From Chiua virens (taxonomy: Eukaryota > Basidiomycota > Agaricomycetes > Boletales > Boletaceae), in NCBI GenBank assembly GCA_019787685.1, contig JAHNUO010000011.1:434001-498000 (forward strand): a stretch of 64,000 nucleotides of DNA, written 5' to 3'. The translations under genes and the position numbers were made by a program. Of this stretch, positions 37,579-49,308 are shown piece by piece. The notes under the pieces were generated by a model. It was not told the DNA's origin. It ran no database searches and saw only the letters and a list, made by a program, of their open reading frames with translations. Position 1 is the stretch's first letter. Each line of letters begins with the position of its first letter.

Positions 37579-39185
37579 TAGGCAACTGCATGGGTACAGC
37601 TAACCCACGTGGGTCATGGGTTGGGTACAATGTGGGTATGGTGGGTATTTCATGGGTATCAGAAGGCAGCCAAAAAAAAGTTATACAGTAAATATATATA
37701 AGTATCCAAAAGTTAACAAAGTTAGTGTAAAATTAAGTGTAATAAAGTCTTTGTGATATACTAATACTCCTAATTCTAGCCCTTCAATATCTCTTGATAG
37801 TTTGTGACTGACCTTTTGAACTGACATGTCATCAAGAAATACTCATATTGTGCCTGTTTCTAGTTGTATGCCAATCATCATGATTTAAGGACCATTCAGT
37901 AGCCCTAAGGATGTAGGACAATTCATCCTTGTATGGCTAAGCATGACTCCTACATTATCAATGATACTATAATCAATAACATAGATAAAAGATTTAGAGG
38001 TACATATTAGTATGACATGTCATTTTAAAATGCTTGTATCTCATTCATTTGAGGGTAAATTCCTTTGGCCTAAGTGCTCATATGTAACTATGTGTCAATG
38101 CTACATTCCATGTCTATATTACTACACCTGATTCTCATGTCAAAAACCAAGTTGAAAAGTTTCAAAAAGTATAGACTTCAGAATGCTACTTATGTAACAC
38201 CTGATGAAATACATGAACTGTACAGGCTGATTTGTCCAGTCCAATTAGCTCTCACCAAGGTAAATGAACATTCAACAAGTTAGACATACATTCACTGAGA
38301 ATGTTGATTGTTTCAGATCCAGAAGCTTGCATTCAAGATCATAAATTCTTCAACAAAGTTGCTCCCCAAGTGGTGGCATATCCTTGAACAACAGAAGCAT
38401 GCAATCACTAATTTGCTGTGAGATGTATCAACAAGATGGAATTCAACTTACAATATGCTTGAACATGCCTTGAAGCATCAGGAAGTGGTGGATATGATCA
38501 TGCAAAAAAAGGAGCTGGGGTTGCAGCAGTATGAAGTGGTAGATGAGGAGTGAAAGATGCTCACTGAGCTGCAAGACATTCTAAAGGTATGGTAAAGGTG
38601 TATTGTCACAGGCATGGCTATCAATGAAATACTATACTAGGTCCTGAAGCAAGCAACTGAATTCTTCTTGCAGGCCACTCCCAACCTTGCCACTGTAATC
38701 CAAGCCATGGATCTTATGGACAAACAGTTGACAAAATATGCATGTGATCACACACCCTCCCACTCTATCCATGCTGGTGTCACCATGGCAATTCAAACAC
38801 TCAATTGCTACTACTCTTTGACAGACAGCTCAGAGGTTTATTGGATCACAATGGGTAACTCAAATAAGTCCCTACTAGTACAGACAGTGTGCTAAATTAA
38901 ACTACAGTTCTTTATCCTTGATACAAACTTCAGTATTTTAAGAATGCCAATTGAGAAGGCAAATGGATTCAAACTACAGAGCAACTTGTATGGGATCACT
39001 TCAACCTTTGCTACATGGCTGAGACAGAGGCTCTCTCTGACATTGAGGTGATTGAAAAGCCATCTGTAAGTGCCACTCACCCCAATGCTTGCTAATTTCC
39101 CACTGATGTATGATCAAGGAAAACATGAATATATTCAACCACATTCACTCCCTTGCACCTGTGAAACCATCCAACTGCCGCAATG
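37579..39185 (+). mobile_element. left part of a hAT transposon with decayed transposase
   Basis: The left end TAGGCAACTGCATGGGTA matches the MITE terminal repeat at 16 of 18 positions and is followed by GGGTAT-type subterminal repeats. From about 38,190 the plus strand carries hAT transposase pieces: PDEIHELYRLICPVQLALTK, DVSTRWNSTYNMLEHALKHQ, TPNLATVIQAMDLMDKQLTK, NCYYSLTDSSEVY, and LVWDHFNLCYMAETEALSD. Two stops are TGA (for example within LL.DVSTRWN) and at least one intron is likely (about 38588-38673). The coding sequence is cut at 39185 by gypsy copy B and resumes at 54310. Confidence 0.85.
37862..38192 (+). repeat. inverted repeat arm 1
   Basis: The reverse complement of this stretch recurs at 54570-54893 with only scattered differences (for example AAATCATGATGATTGGCATA). 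Both arms lie within the split hAT element. Confidence 0.85.
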
Positions 39186-39883
39186 TGTTACAATTTCTTT
39201 CTTCTCTTTAACTTGTACTACTTCACTATACTCGATACCTAGGTATCCTTGTATGTTCATCTGTACTTCGTTTCCTTTTACACTTATGTAACCCACACTG
39301 GCATCACCCAAGTGCTTACTCATTTCTTTTCACATCATCATCCAATGGCATTGCTCTTATGCATTTCTTTTCACATCATCCAATGGCATCGTATTACTCA
39401 TTTTATCTTCATCATTGTCTGCTGCCTTTGCATCATATGATTCCTCCTTTTGGCCTTTCGCCCTTCCACTCTTCTTGGCCACTCCTTTTGGACATTTGAC
39501 CCATGCATGATTCTCGTAGTATAAATACCTCACAGTGATACTCCTGTACTCTAGTCTTGATCTCCACAATCTAGCTGAGTATCACTGCTCCACTTGGGAA
39601 CACCCCTGTGATCCCTTGACCCTCGACCCTAGGCCAATGCCTACGTTCCACCTTGATCACAAGAGGCAGCCTCTTGGTCCCTTGGGTATAAATTCCCAAC
39701 CAGACACCTTAGCAATGCCTGAGTTCTCACTTGACTCACTGGTAGCAATCTGCTAACCAGTAACCCCTTATTCGACTCATCTAGCGCACCACATACCAAG
39801 TGGTGGTTGTTTGAGTTATTGTAGCCACTTGGTACTTAGTGCTTTTGCAGCTATGCTAGTTCCTACCCGGAGCTATGGTAACA
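39186..39883 (+). mobile_element. 5' LTR of gypsy copy B (LTR-1)
   Basis: TGTTACAA...GTAACA, 698 bases. The flank on the left is CAATG (39181-39185); after the matching 3' LTR (53650-54309) it is CAAAG, a 5-base target duplication with one change. The internal sequence begins TAAAATCAAGACT, whose ATCAAGACT core is complementary to AGTCTTGAT of the RNA start. Confidence 0.9.
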
Positions 39884-39988
39884 TAAAATCAAGACTCTTC
39901 ATACAGCCTGCCTTCGCACAGTCAGTTCCTCACCATTGCCGGATGACCTTCCACCCATCCACTCTTGAACCCCAGTTGGAGTCTTCAG

Positions 39989-41210
39989 ATGTCTAACACT
40001 CCATTGTCCAATTTATCCGACAACAACCCTGAACCCTTGACACTATCTTCTGAAATTCAGGAAAACAACCTCAACATCAACATTGACTACTCTGACCCCA
40101 AAGACAAAACCCAGCAACAAGCTGAACATCTCACCACCTCCCTTGACATTCCTGCCCTTGCCTCCTTCCTGTCCCCTACAACCCCACAAAGGATCAACCC
40201 CAGACCATCATCTATCCGGAACCCCTCCATTGTCTACACTCTGGCACCACTACCACTGAACCCTACCCCCACCACCTCATCTAGCAACATGTCTAGCAAG
40301 ACAGTAGAGCTTCGCCTCAGAAAACCCTCCACCTTTGACGGGTCCTACGACCATGCCATCCCATGGCTCAACAATGTTGCAACATACCTCTTCGTCAATG
40401 ATCTCATCTACGACACTGACAACAAACAAGTGGCCTTTGCCCTCTTGTTCATGACAGAAGGCTCTGCCAAAATGTGGGCCAACACCTTCTGCGCCAAGTC
40501 CATTCCACTCTGGTCCTTCAGGACTTGGGCCAACTGGCAAATAGAGTTCAGCAAGGACTTCGAACACCATGACACCAAGGGCGATGGAATTGCCTGGCTA
40601 TCCACCATCCATTCCACCAAGAATGAAGATGTCCCCACCTATATCTCCTCCTTCCACAACAAAGTCGCCACTACCGGACTCACTGGGTCCAACTCTGTCC
40701 TCATCAACTTCTTCATGGCTGGCCTCCCCCCCTCTCTCATGAGGTGCATCCAAGGCATGGATATGGTCCCTACCATGATCAACAAGTGGTATACCCAAGC
40801 CATGCATTTCAAAACCCAATGGGAACGTGCTGATGAGATCGCCCATTGAAACAAGAAACCTGCTGCCACTGTTGTCTTCCATGACAACCCCCCTCGCAAG
40901 AAGGAGCAAGACCCAGACACCATGGACGTAAATGCTGTCCATGTTCCCAAGATGACTGAAGCAGAGCAAAAGCAATGCTTCGAGAACAACCTTTGCTTCC
41001 AGTGCCGCCAACCCAGCCATCACACCTCCTCCTGTCTGGTCTTTGCGACCAAAACCTTGACCACTCCTGCATCAACCCCCAAGAAGGTGCGGAAAGCAGA
41101 ACCCAAGCAAGAACCTGTTCTTGCTCTCGTTGAAATAGAAGATGACGACGAAGAGGACACCATGAGTGTCAACAAGGTGGTCAACCACTCTGGTCATGGG
41201 TTTTTAAGGA
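39989..41210 (+). pseudogene. gag of gypsy copy B
   Basis: Starts at MSNTPLSNLSDNNPEPLTL, then the same Gag as copy A (VELRLRKPSTFDGSYDHAIP; FSKDFEHHDTKGDGIAWLST) and a zinc knuckle CFQCRQPSHHTSSC. One TGA (about 40847) interrupts it. Relative to copy A, Arg codons are often replaced by His/Gln codons (CGT to CAT, CGA to CAA), for example YDRAIP to YDHAIP and RRIQG to RCIQG. This makes the knuckle and linker less basic and points to CpG decay. Confidence 0.85.
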
Positions 41211-42618
41211 GGAAGACTGATTCAACGCTGGTATTTTCCCATTCTCATAGCCATGTATTAGTACCTGAACTCTCGTCCCAATCTATGCAAATACCTGTAA
41301 GATTGAATGCTACTACTATCTCAAAAGATGTTGACACCCACGCCCTCATCAACTCTGGGGCTGGGATCAATTGTATCAACTGGCACTTTGTCCAGAAGAA
41401 CAAATTCCCCAAGGAGCGTCTTCTGAAACCTATCCTGGTTCGGAACGTAGATGCCACTATGAACAAGAATGGTGATATCAAATTCACCATCACCCTCCGG
41501 ATTGCTCTTGGAAGAGTACTCCAATGTGTCAAGTTCCACATCATCTATTGTGGTTCCGAAAATGTGATCCTAGGACTCCCATGGCTCAAAGCGACCAATT
41601 TGGTCATCGACTGGGTCGCCAAAACCATCACTGTCTCTGCCCCTGAAGTCAACCTCCCTCTCATCACCACTGACAAACCCCACCACTTCGCCAAACTCAC
41701 TCACCCTCCGCCAAACTGTCCAGTCTGCCACCTTGATGTTGACCCCATCTGGGATGGCAAACTCTATGACTACCTTGGCACACAAATGGGCCATCATTTC
41801 ACAATAGGCTCAGTGCAACACTCTGTGAACTGCATCATGCATGCAGGGCGACACTTTGTTTGGACTACTCAACCTGAGAAGCTTACAAATGCCACTTCCC
41901 TTGCAGCTGTGGCTCCCAAAGCCAAGATCACCCTCCCTTTGGAATATGTGGAATTCGAATCCATATTTGCAAAAGAACCTTTTAACTAGATGCCCCCATC
42001 CCAGTCTTGTGACCAAGAGATCCATCTCAAGGACTCATTCCAACCCAAAGTTGGGAAAGTCTACCTCTTGTCCCCAGATGAACAGAAAGCCACTGGCGAC
42101 TTCATTGATGAACACCTTGCCAATGACAAAATCCTCGAACTCTCCTCAGGCCTCCCCCTTCTTCTTCGTCAAGAAAAAGGATGGCAAACTCTACCCTTGT
42201 CAAGATTATCAGTACGTCAATGAACACACCATCTGAGATGCCTACCCTCTCCCCTTGATCTCCGACCTCATCAACAAACTCAAAGATGCCAAGCTTTCAC
42301 CAAGTTTGACGTCTGATGGGGCTACAACAACATCCAAATAAAAGATGGACACCAATGGAAAGCTGTGTTCATCACCCACTGCAATCTCTTTAACCCCATG
42401 GTCATGTTCTTCAGACTGACCAACTCCCCTGCCACCTTCCAATGATTCATGAATGACTCCTTCCATGATATGATCACCAAAGGGTGGCTCATCATCTACA
42501 TGGACAACCTCTTGATCTTCTCTGGCAACAAAGCCGAACATACTGAACATACCAAATGTGTCCTCGCTCGCATGAAGGAACTCAACCTTCACCTCAAACT
42601 TGAGAAATGCCACTTTGC
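41211..42618 (+). pseudogene. 5' part of pol of copy B: protease and reverse transcriptase
   Basis: The protease site reads LINSGAGINC: the catalytic Asp of DSG is Asn (ATCGAC to ATCAAC). The reverse transcriptase has YMDNLLIF at about 42495: the second Asp of YMDD is Asn (GACGAT to GACAAC). Stops follow at 41986 (TAG), 42235 (TGA), 42317 (TGA) and 42443 (TGA), and a base is missing near 42293. The sequence stops inside RT at KCHFA, where element D begins at 42619. Confidence 0.9.
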
Positions 42619-43045
42619 TGAAACAACCTAGAATGAAGATTGAACTAGTAGTTGGATAGAGTAATGAGAGGGTGTTCAATCAAAGAGGCAAAAACTCCAA
42701 GAGAACTTTGTTAGAGTCCTCTGGCTTCAATTCATGGGGTTTATATACTACATGGATGTTGGAGTTCCAATCTGAGTATGAACTACGTAGATAAGACAGA
42801 GAGACATGATTGGATGATAAGGTGTGAGTCATAGATAAGGCTCATAGCCTTGCACAGGTATCTGGCGGTTATGAGTCACGAAGAGTCAGAAATGAAAGAT
42901 AAGAGAATGAGTCATGGATAAGGCTGTGATGTTGTGGCGACCAATAGGATATGATCCTGTGGACAGCCTTTACATGAGGCATGATATCAGAAAAGATTGA
43001 AGGTATGATGCATATGAGGGTGAAATGTTGAGATCGTAGGTTACA
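42619..43045 (-). mobile_element. 3' LTR of element D
   Basis: Starts TGAAACAACC on the plus strand and ends GGTTACA. It is about 430 bases and lacks the MITE found in the other LTR. Internal differences from the 5' LTR show that the insertion is not recent. Confidence 0.85.
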
Positions 43046-43060
43046 CTACCCCCATCTAAT
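43046..43060 (-). promoter_or_regulatory. polypurine tract of element D
   Basis: Minus-strand ATTAGATGGGGGTAG immediately before the 3' LTR (TGTAACC). Confidence 0.65.
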
Positions 43061-43772
43061 GATCAGACTCCGGATGATCGGTTATTTCATAATTGAGACA
43101 ATGGAGACTATCCTCATCTTCAGATTGGGTTTGATTTTCATAATTTCGAAACATAGAATTGAATTCAGTTTTGGTCACTTTTAGATGACATGGGACTTCA
43201 GGATGTGCTTCATGGAAGTTGGTGATAAGTTCCTGAGCATTGGTAAGGTTCTTTAGGGGTTCCCATGTACGTTCGTCTTCTTCATATCCTTTCCAGTGGA
43301 TAGGGTATTTCAAGCAGTGACCCTTCATGCATGAGTCAACAATATATTCTGCCTCATATTCTTCTTCTCGGTCATCTCCAATAATAATAGGATGCGGTTT
43401 GTAAACTGGTTGATTGGATAAATGTTCTTTATAAGGTTTGACCTGAGAAATATTCATGACTGGATGGATTCACATAGTGCATGGGAGTTGAAGCTTTAAA
43501 GCATTCGGACCATGCATGGATATTATGTCATATGGTCCAATCCACTTGTCTGTGAATTTGGGGTGTTGTTTTATTTTTAGATTAGCGGTTGAGAGCCAGA
43601 CTTTGTCACTGGGGTTATACAAAGGTGGTTCTGTTCTTGATTTATCTGCTTGTTCTTTCATGTGTTCTGTGGCTTTCTCTATATTTGATTTGGTTTGCTC
43701 TAGAATATTGGAGAAGTTCATTATGAAATTCTGAGTGGCCAGGTTTTTCATATCATGAGGCATAATTCCCAT
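43056..43772 (-). pseudogene. element D: integrase C-terminal barrel and chromodomain
   Basis: 43772-43470 gives the integrase C-terminal GPY/F-like part (FTDKWIGPYDIISMHGPNAL). 43457-43056 gives a chromodomain (EEYEAEYIVDSCMKGHCLKY, then PIHWKGYEEDERTWEPLKNL), which in this class of element steers integration towards marked chromatin. The two are joined through one stop at 43470. Confidence 0.85.
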
Positions 43773-43792
43773 CCTAGGGATGTAAGAGTGTG

Positions 43793-44722
43793 TTATTTCA
43801 AAAGGGGAATGCTTCGTGGTAGTGTTCTTTTGCTGTTATGCGAGAATTGGGCTAAGGGCAGCCAATCGGACCAAGTGGAGTCCTTTTCTGCACAGAACAT
43901 GTGAAGGTATTGTTGTACTTCCCAATTCATTCGCTCTGATTGTCCATCAGTTTGGGGGTGATGAGTGGTGCTTAATTTGGGTGTGATTTTCAATCCTGAG
44001 CATATGTCTTTCATAAGCTGAGAAGCAAATTGTGGTCCTCTATCTGATACTATGGATTTGGGAAGACCATGATGTTTCCATATATGGGATAAGTAGAGTT
44101 TAGCAAGATCCATAGATGTACATGTTTTGTGGCATGGGATGAATTCTATTTCTTTGGAGAAGCGATCCACGACTGTGAGAATTGAATCATAGAAGTGCAA
44201 TTCTGGGAGATTGGTGATGAGATCTGCTGGGATATCTTCCCAGGGTGTGTTAGGGGTTTCTAAGAGTTGTAGAAGTCCTGCTGTTTTCTGATTTGTTCCC
44301 TTGAACCAAGCACATCTTTCGCAGTGAGATACATATGTTTTTACATTTTCCTTCATTTGAGGCCATATGTAGTGTTGTGAAAGTAATTTGAGAGTTTTGT
44401 CATAACTGGGGTGTCCAGCTTTGGGAGTGTCATGAAACATTGTGATGGCTTTGGTTCTTAAATTCTCTGGGATGAAGATTTTACCCCCTTTTCTAAGGAA
44501 GGCGTCCTTGACTGAGTATCCGATAGCTAAGAGATGTTTCATGGCATTAGGTGATAGTTTCATAGTGTGATGCTGTATGGATGAGAGAAATTCATCTCCA
44601 TTGTATAGGAGGGTGACGGCTGATCTGATTTGTTCGGGGTTCATGAGTAATACCCCTTTGTTATCATCTTCAATACCAATCATGTGGTCCTCTCTCCTGC
44701 TTAAAGCATCTGCTTTTCCCAT
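43793..44722 (-). CDS. element D: integrase zinc finger and catalytic core
   Basis: An open frame with the HHCC finger (YVSHCERCAWFKGTNQ), then the DDE core: ILTVVDRFSKEIEFIP, IVSDRGPQFASQLM, and QTDGQSERMNWEVQQYL. The spacing is that of retroviral-type integrases. It starts within the connection after RNase H (MGKADALSRREDHM). Confidence 0.85.
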   Translation of the reverse strand: MGKADALSRREDHMIGIEDDNKGVLLMNPEQIRSAVTLLYNGDEFLSSIQHHTMKLSPNAMKHLLAIGYSVKDAFLRKGGKIFIPENLRTKAITMFHDTPKAGHPSYDKTLKLLSQHYIWPQMKENVKTYVSHCERCAWFKGTNQKTAGLLQLLETPNTPWEDIPADLITNLPELHFYDSILTVVDRFSKEIEFIPCHKTCTSMDLAKLYLSHIWKHHGLPKSIVSDRGPQFASQLMKDICSGLKITPKLSTTHHPQTDGQSERMNWEVQQYLHMFCAEKDSTWSDWLPLAQFSHNSKRTLPRSIPLLK

Positions 44723-44791
44723 AGTAACACCTGCCTTGTGGTGCCAAGTGAAATTGAATCAGGATAGGTATTGTGCCCATCGAGCTTATCT

Positions 44792-46090
44792 TCAATTCAA
44801 ATCTTGGCAAGTCATGAACCATGTAAGGTTTTGGTGGTCATTCCATATTTCAAATTCATGTTTTGCGCCTTCAAGGTAGTGGTGCCATAATTCCAATGAA
44901 TGAATGACTGACAGCATTTCTTTGTCAGCAATAGGGTAATTTTGTTCTTCAGGTGTCATAGAGTGGGTGTTGTAAGCAACAGGGTGCCAAGCATTGTCTT
45001 TTTCGAGGGATAAGACTGCTCCTGTGGCAAAATCCGATGAATCGCATTCTAAGCAATATTTAGTATTCTGATCTGGATATGCGAGGATAGGTGCTGTCGT
45101 AAAGTCCTGTTTAAGCATGTGGAAGGCTTCATCACAAGTGAAGGTCCATTCAAATTTTTGATCCTGTTTGGTTAGATCATGTAAAGTGCGTGCAATTTAA
45201 CCATAGTCTTTAATGAATCTTTGATAGAAGTTGGCTAAACCGAGGAAAGAGTGAATGTGTTTGACTGAAGATGGAATAGGCCATTTGGCCACTGCTGTGG
45301 TCTTCTCGTCATCCATTCTAATTCCATTAGTTCCCACAATCATTCCAAGGAAGTCTACCTCTTTGATGTGGAAATGACATTTTTCTGGTTTTATGAAGAG
45401 GTCATTTTCTTCAAGGCATTTGAGAACCTTGAGAATGATTTTGTCATGTGTTTCATAATTGTCGGTGTTGGTGAATATCATAAGGTTGTCGATGTAGACA
45501 ACTACAACTCTGTTCATATCAGCAAAGATTTCGTTCATTATAGTTTGGAAAGTAGCAGGAGAGTTGCATAATCCAAAGTACATGATGATGGGTTCGAAAG
45601 ACCTGCGGTGGCAGACAAAAGCTGCTTTCTATTCATCGCCTTCTTTGATGCATACATTATTGTATCCCCATCTTAGGTCCATTTTCATAAAGAGTTTAGC
45701 CAATTTCAGCTTATCCACAAGTTGGGAGATAAGGGGAAGAGGGTAATTATTTTTGCTTGTGTGTTCATTTAGGTAACGGTAGTCCTGAACCATTTGTTTC
45801 TTTCCATCCTTTTTAGGAACGAAGAATACCAGGGATGTTTGTTTGGATTTAGAAGGTCTGATGTATCCTTTCTTTAATTGGTCATCAATGAATGCTGAAA
45901 CTTCCTCTTGTTCAGTAACGGAGAGGGGAATGAGGTGACCTTTCTTGGGTTTGAATGTGTCTTTGAGATCTATTGCGTGATCTCACGGTTTTCGGATTGG
46001 AATTCTTTCTGATTCAGCTTTTCCAAACACTTTAGCATATTTCATATATTCTCGTGGGACCATCTCTTCAAGAGCGCATTCCTTAGGAGG
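44792..46090 (-). pseudogene. element D: reverse transcriptase and RNase H
   Basis: RT motifs are in 46090-45197, including FGLCNSPATFQTIMNEIF and a catalytic box YIDNLMIF, where the family has YIDD; the change is GAC to AAC after a C, so again a CpG transition. RNase H is at 45118-44792 (KYCLECDSSDFATGAVLSLE). Stops at about 45198, 45632 and 45979 break the frame. Confidence 0.85.
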
Positions 46091-46167
46091 AGAAGGTGGA
46101 GTTTCCATGTGTGCAGTAAAAATTTGTGATTCCACGATAGAGTTTGCATATTTTAGTTCTTTTGCGA

Positions 46168-46671
46168 TTATGAATCCAAGAAATTGTCTTCATCTTGTGA
46201 GTGACATGATTCTAGACATCTCCGCATTATTACTGATCCTGTGTTCCAGTCTATATGGGGATTATGGTGCTTCAACCAAGTGTATCCGAGGATAAGATCA
46301 TTCTTTCCAAGGTTGGTAATTTCAGCATCTACTATTTCCCTGTGACCTTTGTAATCAATCAGGATTTGGGCAGCATGAGTAATTGAGCCTGCTTGATTCT
46401 TGGTTCTGTCCATGTTGAAGACTTGTATAGGATGTGATAGTGCATGAGTGGGAAGTTTATGCTTAGCAACGTAATCTTCATGTATGAAGATTGTGTTAGC
46501 TCCACTGTCTAAAAGCGCTTTTGCTCTGACATATCTGATCTGGGTTACTGGGGATACCAGAATCAGTAGGGAAATTTCTGTTTCCATAGATGTAGATCTA
46601 ATAAAAGACCCATTGGGTATTTGTTTTGTGACAGAAGTAAGCACGGAGCTATTGTGTCCACCATGCTCCAC
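46168..46671 (-). CDS. element D: aspartic protease
   Basis: An open stretch with ALLDSGANTIFIHEDYV, an intact retropepsin DSG, and the flap/fold typical for gypsy proteases (NDLILGYTWLKHHNPHIDW). It processes the Gag-Pol polyprotein. Confidence 0.8.
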   Translation of the reverse strand: MEHGGHNSSVLTSVTKQIPNGSFIRSTSMETEISLLILVSPVTQIRYVRAKALLDSGANTIFIHEDYVAKHKLPTHALSHPIQVFNMDRTKNQAGSITHAAQILIDYKGHREIVDAEITNLGKNDLILGYTWLKHHNPHIDWNTGSVIMRRCLESCHSQDEDNFLDS

Positions 46672-46859
46672 AGAGATGCTGTCAACGCTTTTGTTATCTG
46701 TTGTTTTTGGTGAATTAGGCCTTTTTATGTCTTGCTGGGGATGTGTATCGGAGTATTTGAAATCAAAGTTTAGAGAGACAGTGTTTTTATATTCCTTCAG
46801 GAGAATAGTGTGAATGTGAGATCCCAGTTTTCTCAGTTTGCCTTGCCTTTTCCCTTCTT

Positions 46860-47975
46860 TTCCATTTCATATTTGTCATAATAATGAGCCTGAACTTCTT
46901 CAGGGGTCATTCCCAAAATAGCAGCAAAAGGGTCAGCTTTGGAGATAGAGGGGGTGGAAGAAGTTGTTTTTGTTTCTTGGGTCGTGGTGCAATCTTTCTT
47001 GTGTCTGCCACCATAGAACTTGCATGTTCCGCATTAGTTCTTTGGTTTGGGGCAGTCCCTTGGGTAATGACCCTGTGCTTTGCAATTGAAACATTTGATT
47101 GGTCTGCGGGAGTTTCCTTGTCCCACAGCTCATACTTCTTTGGTGGTGAACCACCCTTCTTTATCCTTTTCATATGTGACGGCCCCTATGTCCATTGCAT
47201 TGGGGTCCTTCCCTTTCCAGTTTCTTTCTCCTCAAATGTAATTGATTGATTCAAAGGAGTTGCCTGCTGTGTGGATTGCGGTGAGGTATTTAATTACCAC
47301 TTGATTCCTGTCAGGGATGTAGGCAGGATGGGAGGAATTTGTATATATAGGGTTGTTCGAATCTTGCCATTGCCCATCTTTGAAGATTTGGAAAATGATG
47401 CTTCTGGCAGTATTTGTTTCCAGAAGTCTGATGGCATGTGTGGGATCAATCTGAGCTTGTTGCCACAGATTTTCCCAGCTGACTATGAAGTCTTCTACCC
47501 AGAGGTTGCCTTGTTTAAGGTTCTCCAATTGGGTTCGAGCCCAGTCCACCTTATTGTTTTGTTGGAACATTCCTTCTATGTCCACAACTAATTGTGCCCA
47601 TGTGAGTTTAGAACCTTGAGCTAATCTTGTCTTTGCGAATTGGGAGCTTTTGGCTCCTTTGAGATGTGATAGTACTGCTAGTATGGCATGGTGAGAGTCA
47701 GGGGCAATAGCCCTCTGATTGATATCAAGCCACTCTTTCATTTTGGCTTACCATTCTTCGAATTTAGTTTGATCTCCGTCATAGATTCCAGGATCTGCAA
47801 AGATTTTGACCTTGGATGAAGTTGAGGGTGGAGGAGCGTGTATTTTATTTTCCAGTTTTGCAACGAGTGTTGTCAATTCTTGGACCAGCCAAGCCAATGC
47901 CATGAGACGATCTCCATTGCTCAGTGATAGATTGTTGAGATCCTTGAGGGCGGTGGTGTAGGTGTATCCTGACAT
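46860..47975 (-). pseudogene. element D: gag with zinc knuckle
   Basis: Starts MSGYTYTTALKDLNNLSLSN at 47975. The capsid part reads SSQFAKTRLAQGSKLTWAQL and VDWARTQLENLKQGNLWVED, and a CCHC knuckle (CFNCKAQGHYPRDCPK, read across a frame change) follows near 47090. A TAA at about 47746 (EEW.AKMKEW) and a frame change near 47230 interrupt it. Confidence 0.8.
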
Positions 47976-47977
47976 AT

Positions 47978-48223
47978 TTACCAGTTGTCAATTTGTGATT
48001 CAGATGCTCCCCAGATGTTGTTGGTTGGTTGTCCGTATTCCTCATAAGGTGAGAAGAGGCCAAAAGTGATAGTGAAAGGGTAATCCCTTCTCTTGATAGT
48101 AAAGTAGAGAGGGTGCTGCATTTCTTGTACCTTGTTGGTAAGGTAGAAAGCGATATATGCGAAAAGATATGCTGTAAGAGTGCAAGCGATGATGATAGAG
48201 ATTGCTATGAGTTCCCAAGACAT
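47978..48223 (-). CDS. element D: small single-span membrane protein frame upstream of gag
   Basis: An open frame of 81 codons, from MSWELIAISIIIACTLTAYL to ASESQIDNW, ends 2 bases before the gag Met. Residues 5-32 form a long hydrophobic helix; the rest is basic then aromatic/acidic. It sits in the leader of the element between 5' LTR and gag. I know of no standard gypsy gene at this place. It could be a captured or novel frame, or a short upstream frame that tunes gag translation. Confidence 0.5.
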   Translation of the reverse strand: MSWELIAISIIIACTLTAYLFAYIAFYLTNKVQEMQHPLYFTIKRRDYPFTITFGLFSPYEEYGQPTNNIWGASESQIDNW

Positions 48224-48744
48224 AAAAGTTTTATCTAAAGAAAACAGGATGGGAGCCTAAGGGTATTCCTAGGTCGTAATGTGGGGAAGTCGAAGTTATT
48301 GTACTGTGAGTATAGTCTAATGCATGCTGGGACTTCGTGTCTCCTGGCTGTGTAGATTCTCTGCCTATTTAATCTAATGGGCCCTGCTAGTCTCCTAGCT
48401 AATTCTGCTGGAGGTATAAAATTATTTGGGTCTCCTAAAGATTCTACTGGTGAGACTTCTCTCTTAGGTAAGGCGAGAGGGATAAGGATGGGTTGTGCTT
48501 CCTCTTTAGGGATAACTTCCGGGATGCTCTCAAGCTTAATCTCCAGTTCCTCTAATGGATAGCATAAGTTCAGGCTGCTGCACTGACTATTGGTTTCGGA
48601 TGAGAAATCTGAGATAGGAGACTGTGCTCCGAGGAATTGCTAGAGTAAGGCGTGGAAAGTCTCCTCCTGTGAATGGTGATCCGGCTCGAGATCCTCTGCA
48701 GCAACTGTTTGAGCCAAGAAAGCAGTGTCAATGTAGGCAGGATC

Positions 48745-49308
48745 TGTCATATACCGCTCCATTCTCCATTCCTCCAGATATAACTCCAGGTCGATCTCCC
48801 TCAGGACATAACTCTGTGACCCTGGACCTCCATTATGTATATATGTTTCCTCTTTCATTTTAGTATATAACCTGTGTCTCGCTTATGAGCACAGCTCTGG
48901 CTTCCTCAGTACCTGACTTACCTCTGGTTATCTTGTTTCCCGATCTCCTGTCTTACTCAGAATTAGTCATTCTCCGTTTCTCTGTATTACTCATCTCCTT
49001 GCTCCGTGACTAATCATTATGTTTCCTCCAAGTATATAAACCATAGTTACTTTGATTGTAACTTTAGTCTGAATATTAGTTTATTTGTATGACTCACTCC
49101 AAACACTCCATAAGACCTTGATGGTCTTTACTCCACTTGACTCCACTTTATGTGTTGAGTCTTATATCTACCTCCGTTCTCCGCACGTCCGAAATATAGG
49201 GACAGACTGTGACAAGGGCGCACCACATACAGTGAAGCCAAGTCCCGTCCGATGCTACAACTCTGGAGATCCGGAGTTGACTACCTCCGAGTTGCATGGT
49301 CCCTAACA
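48745..49308 (-). mobile_element. solo LTR-3 with perfect 5-bp target duplication
   Basis: From TGTCATATACCG to GGTCCCTAACA on the plus strand, flanked by GGATC at 48740-48744 and 49309-49313. The first 300 bases match 27303-27630. It lies within the leader of element D, so it is younger than D. Confidence 0.9.
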
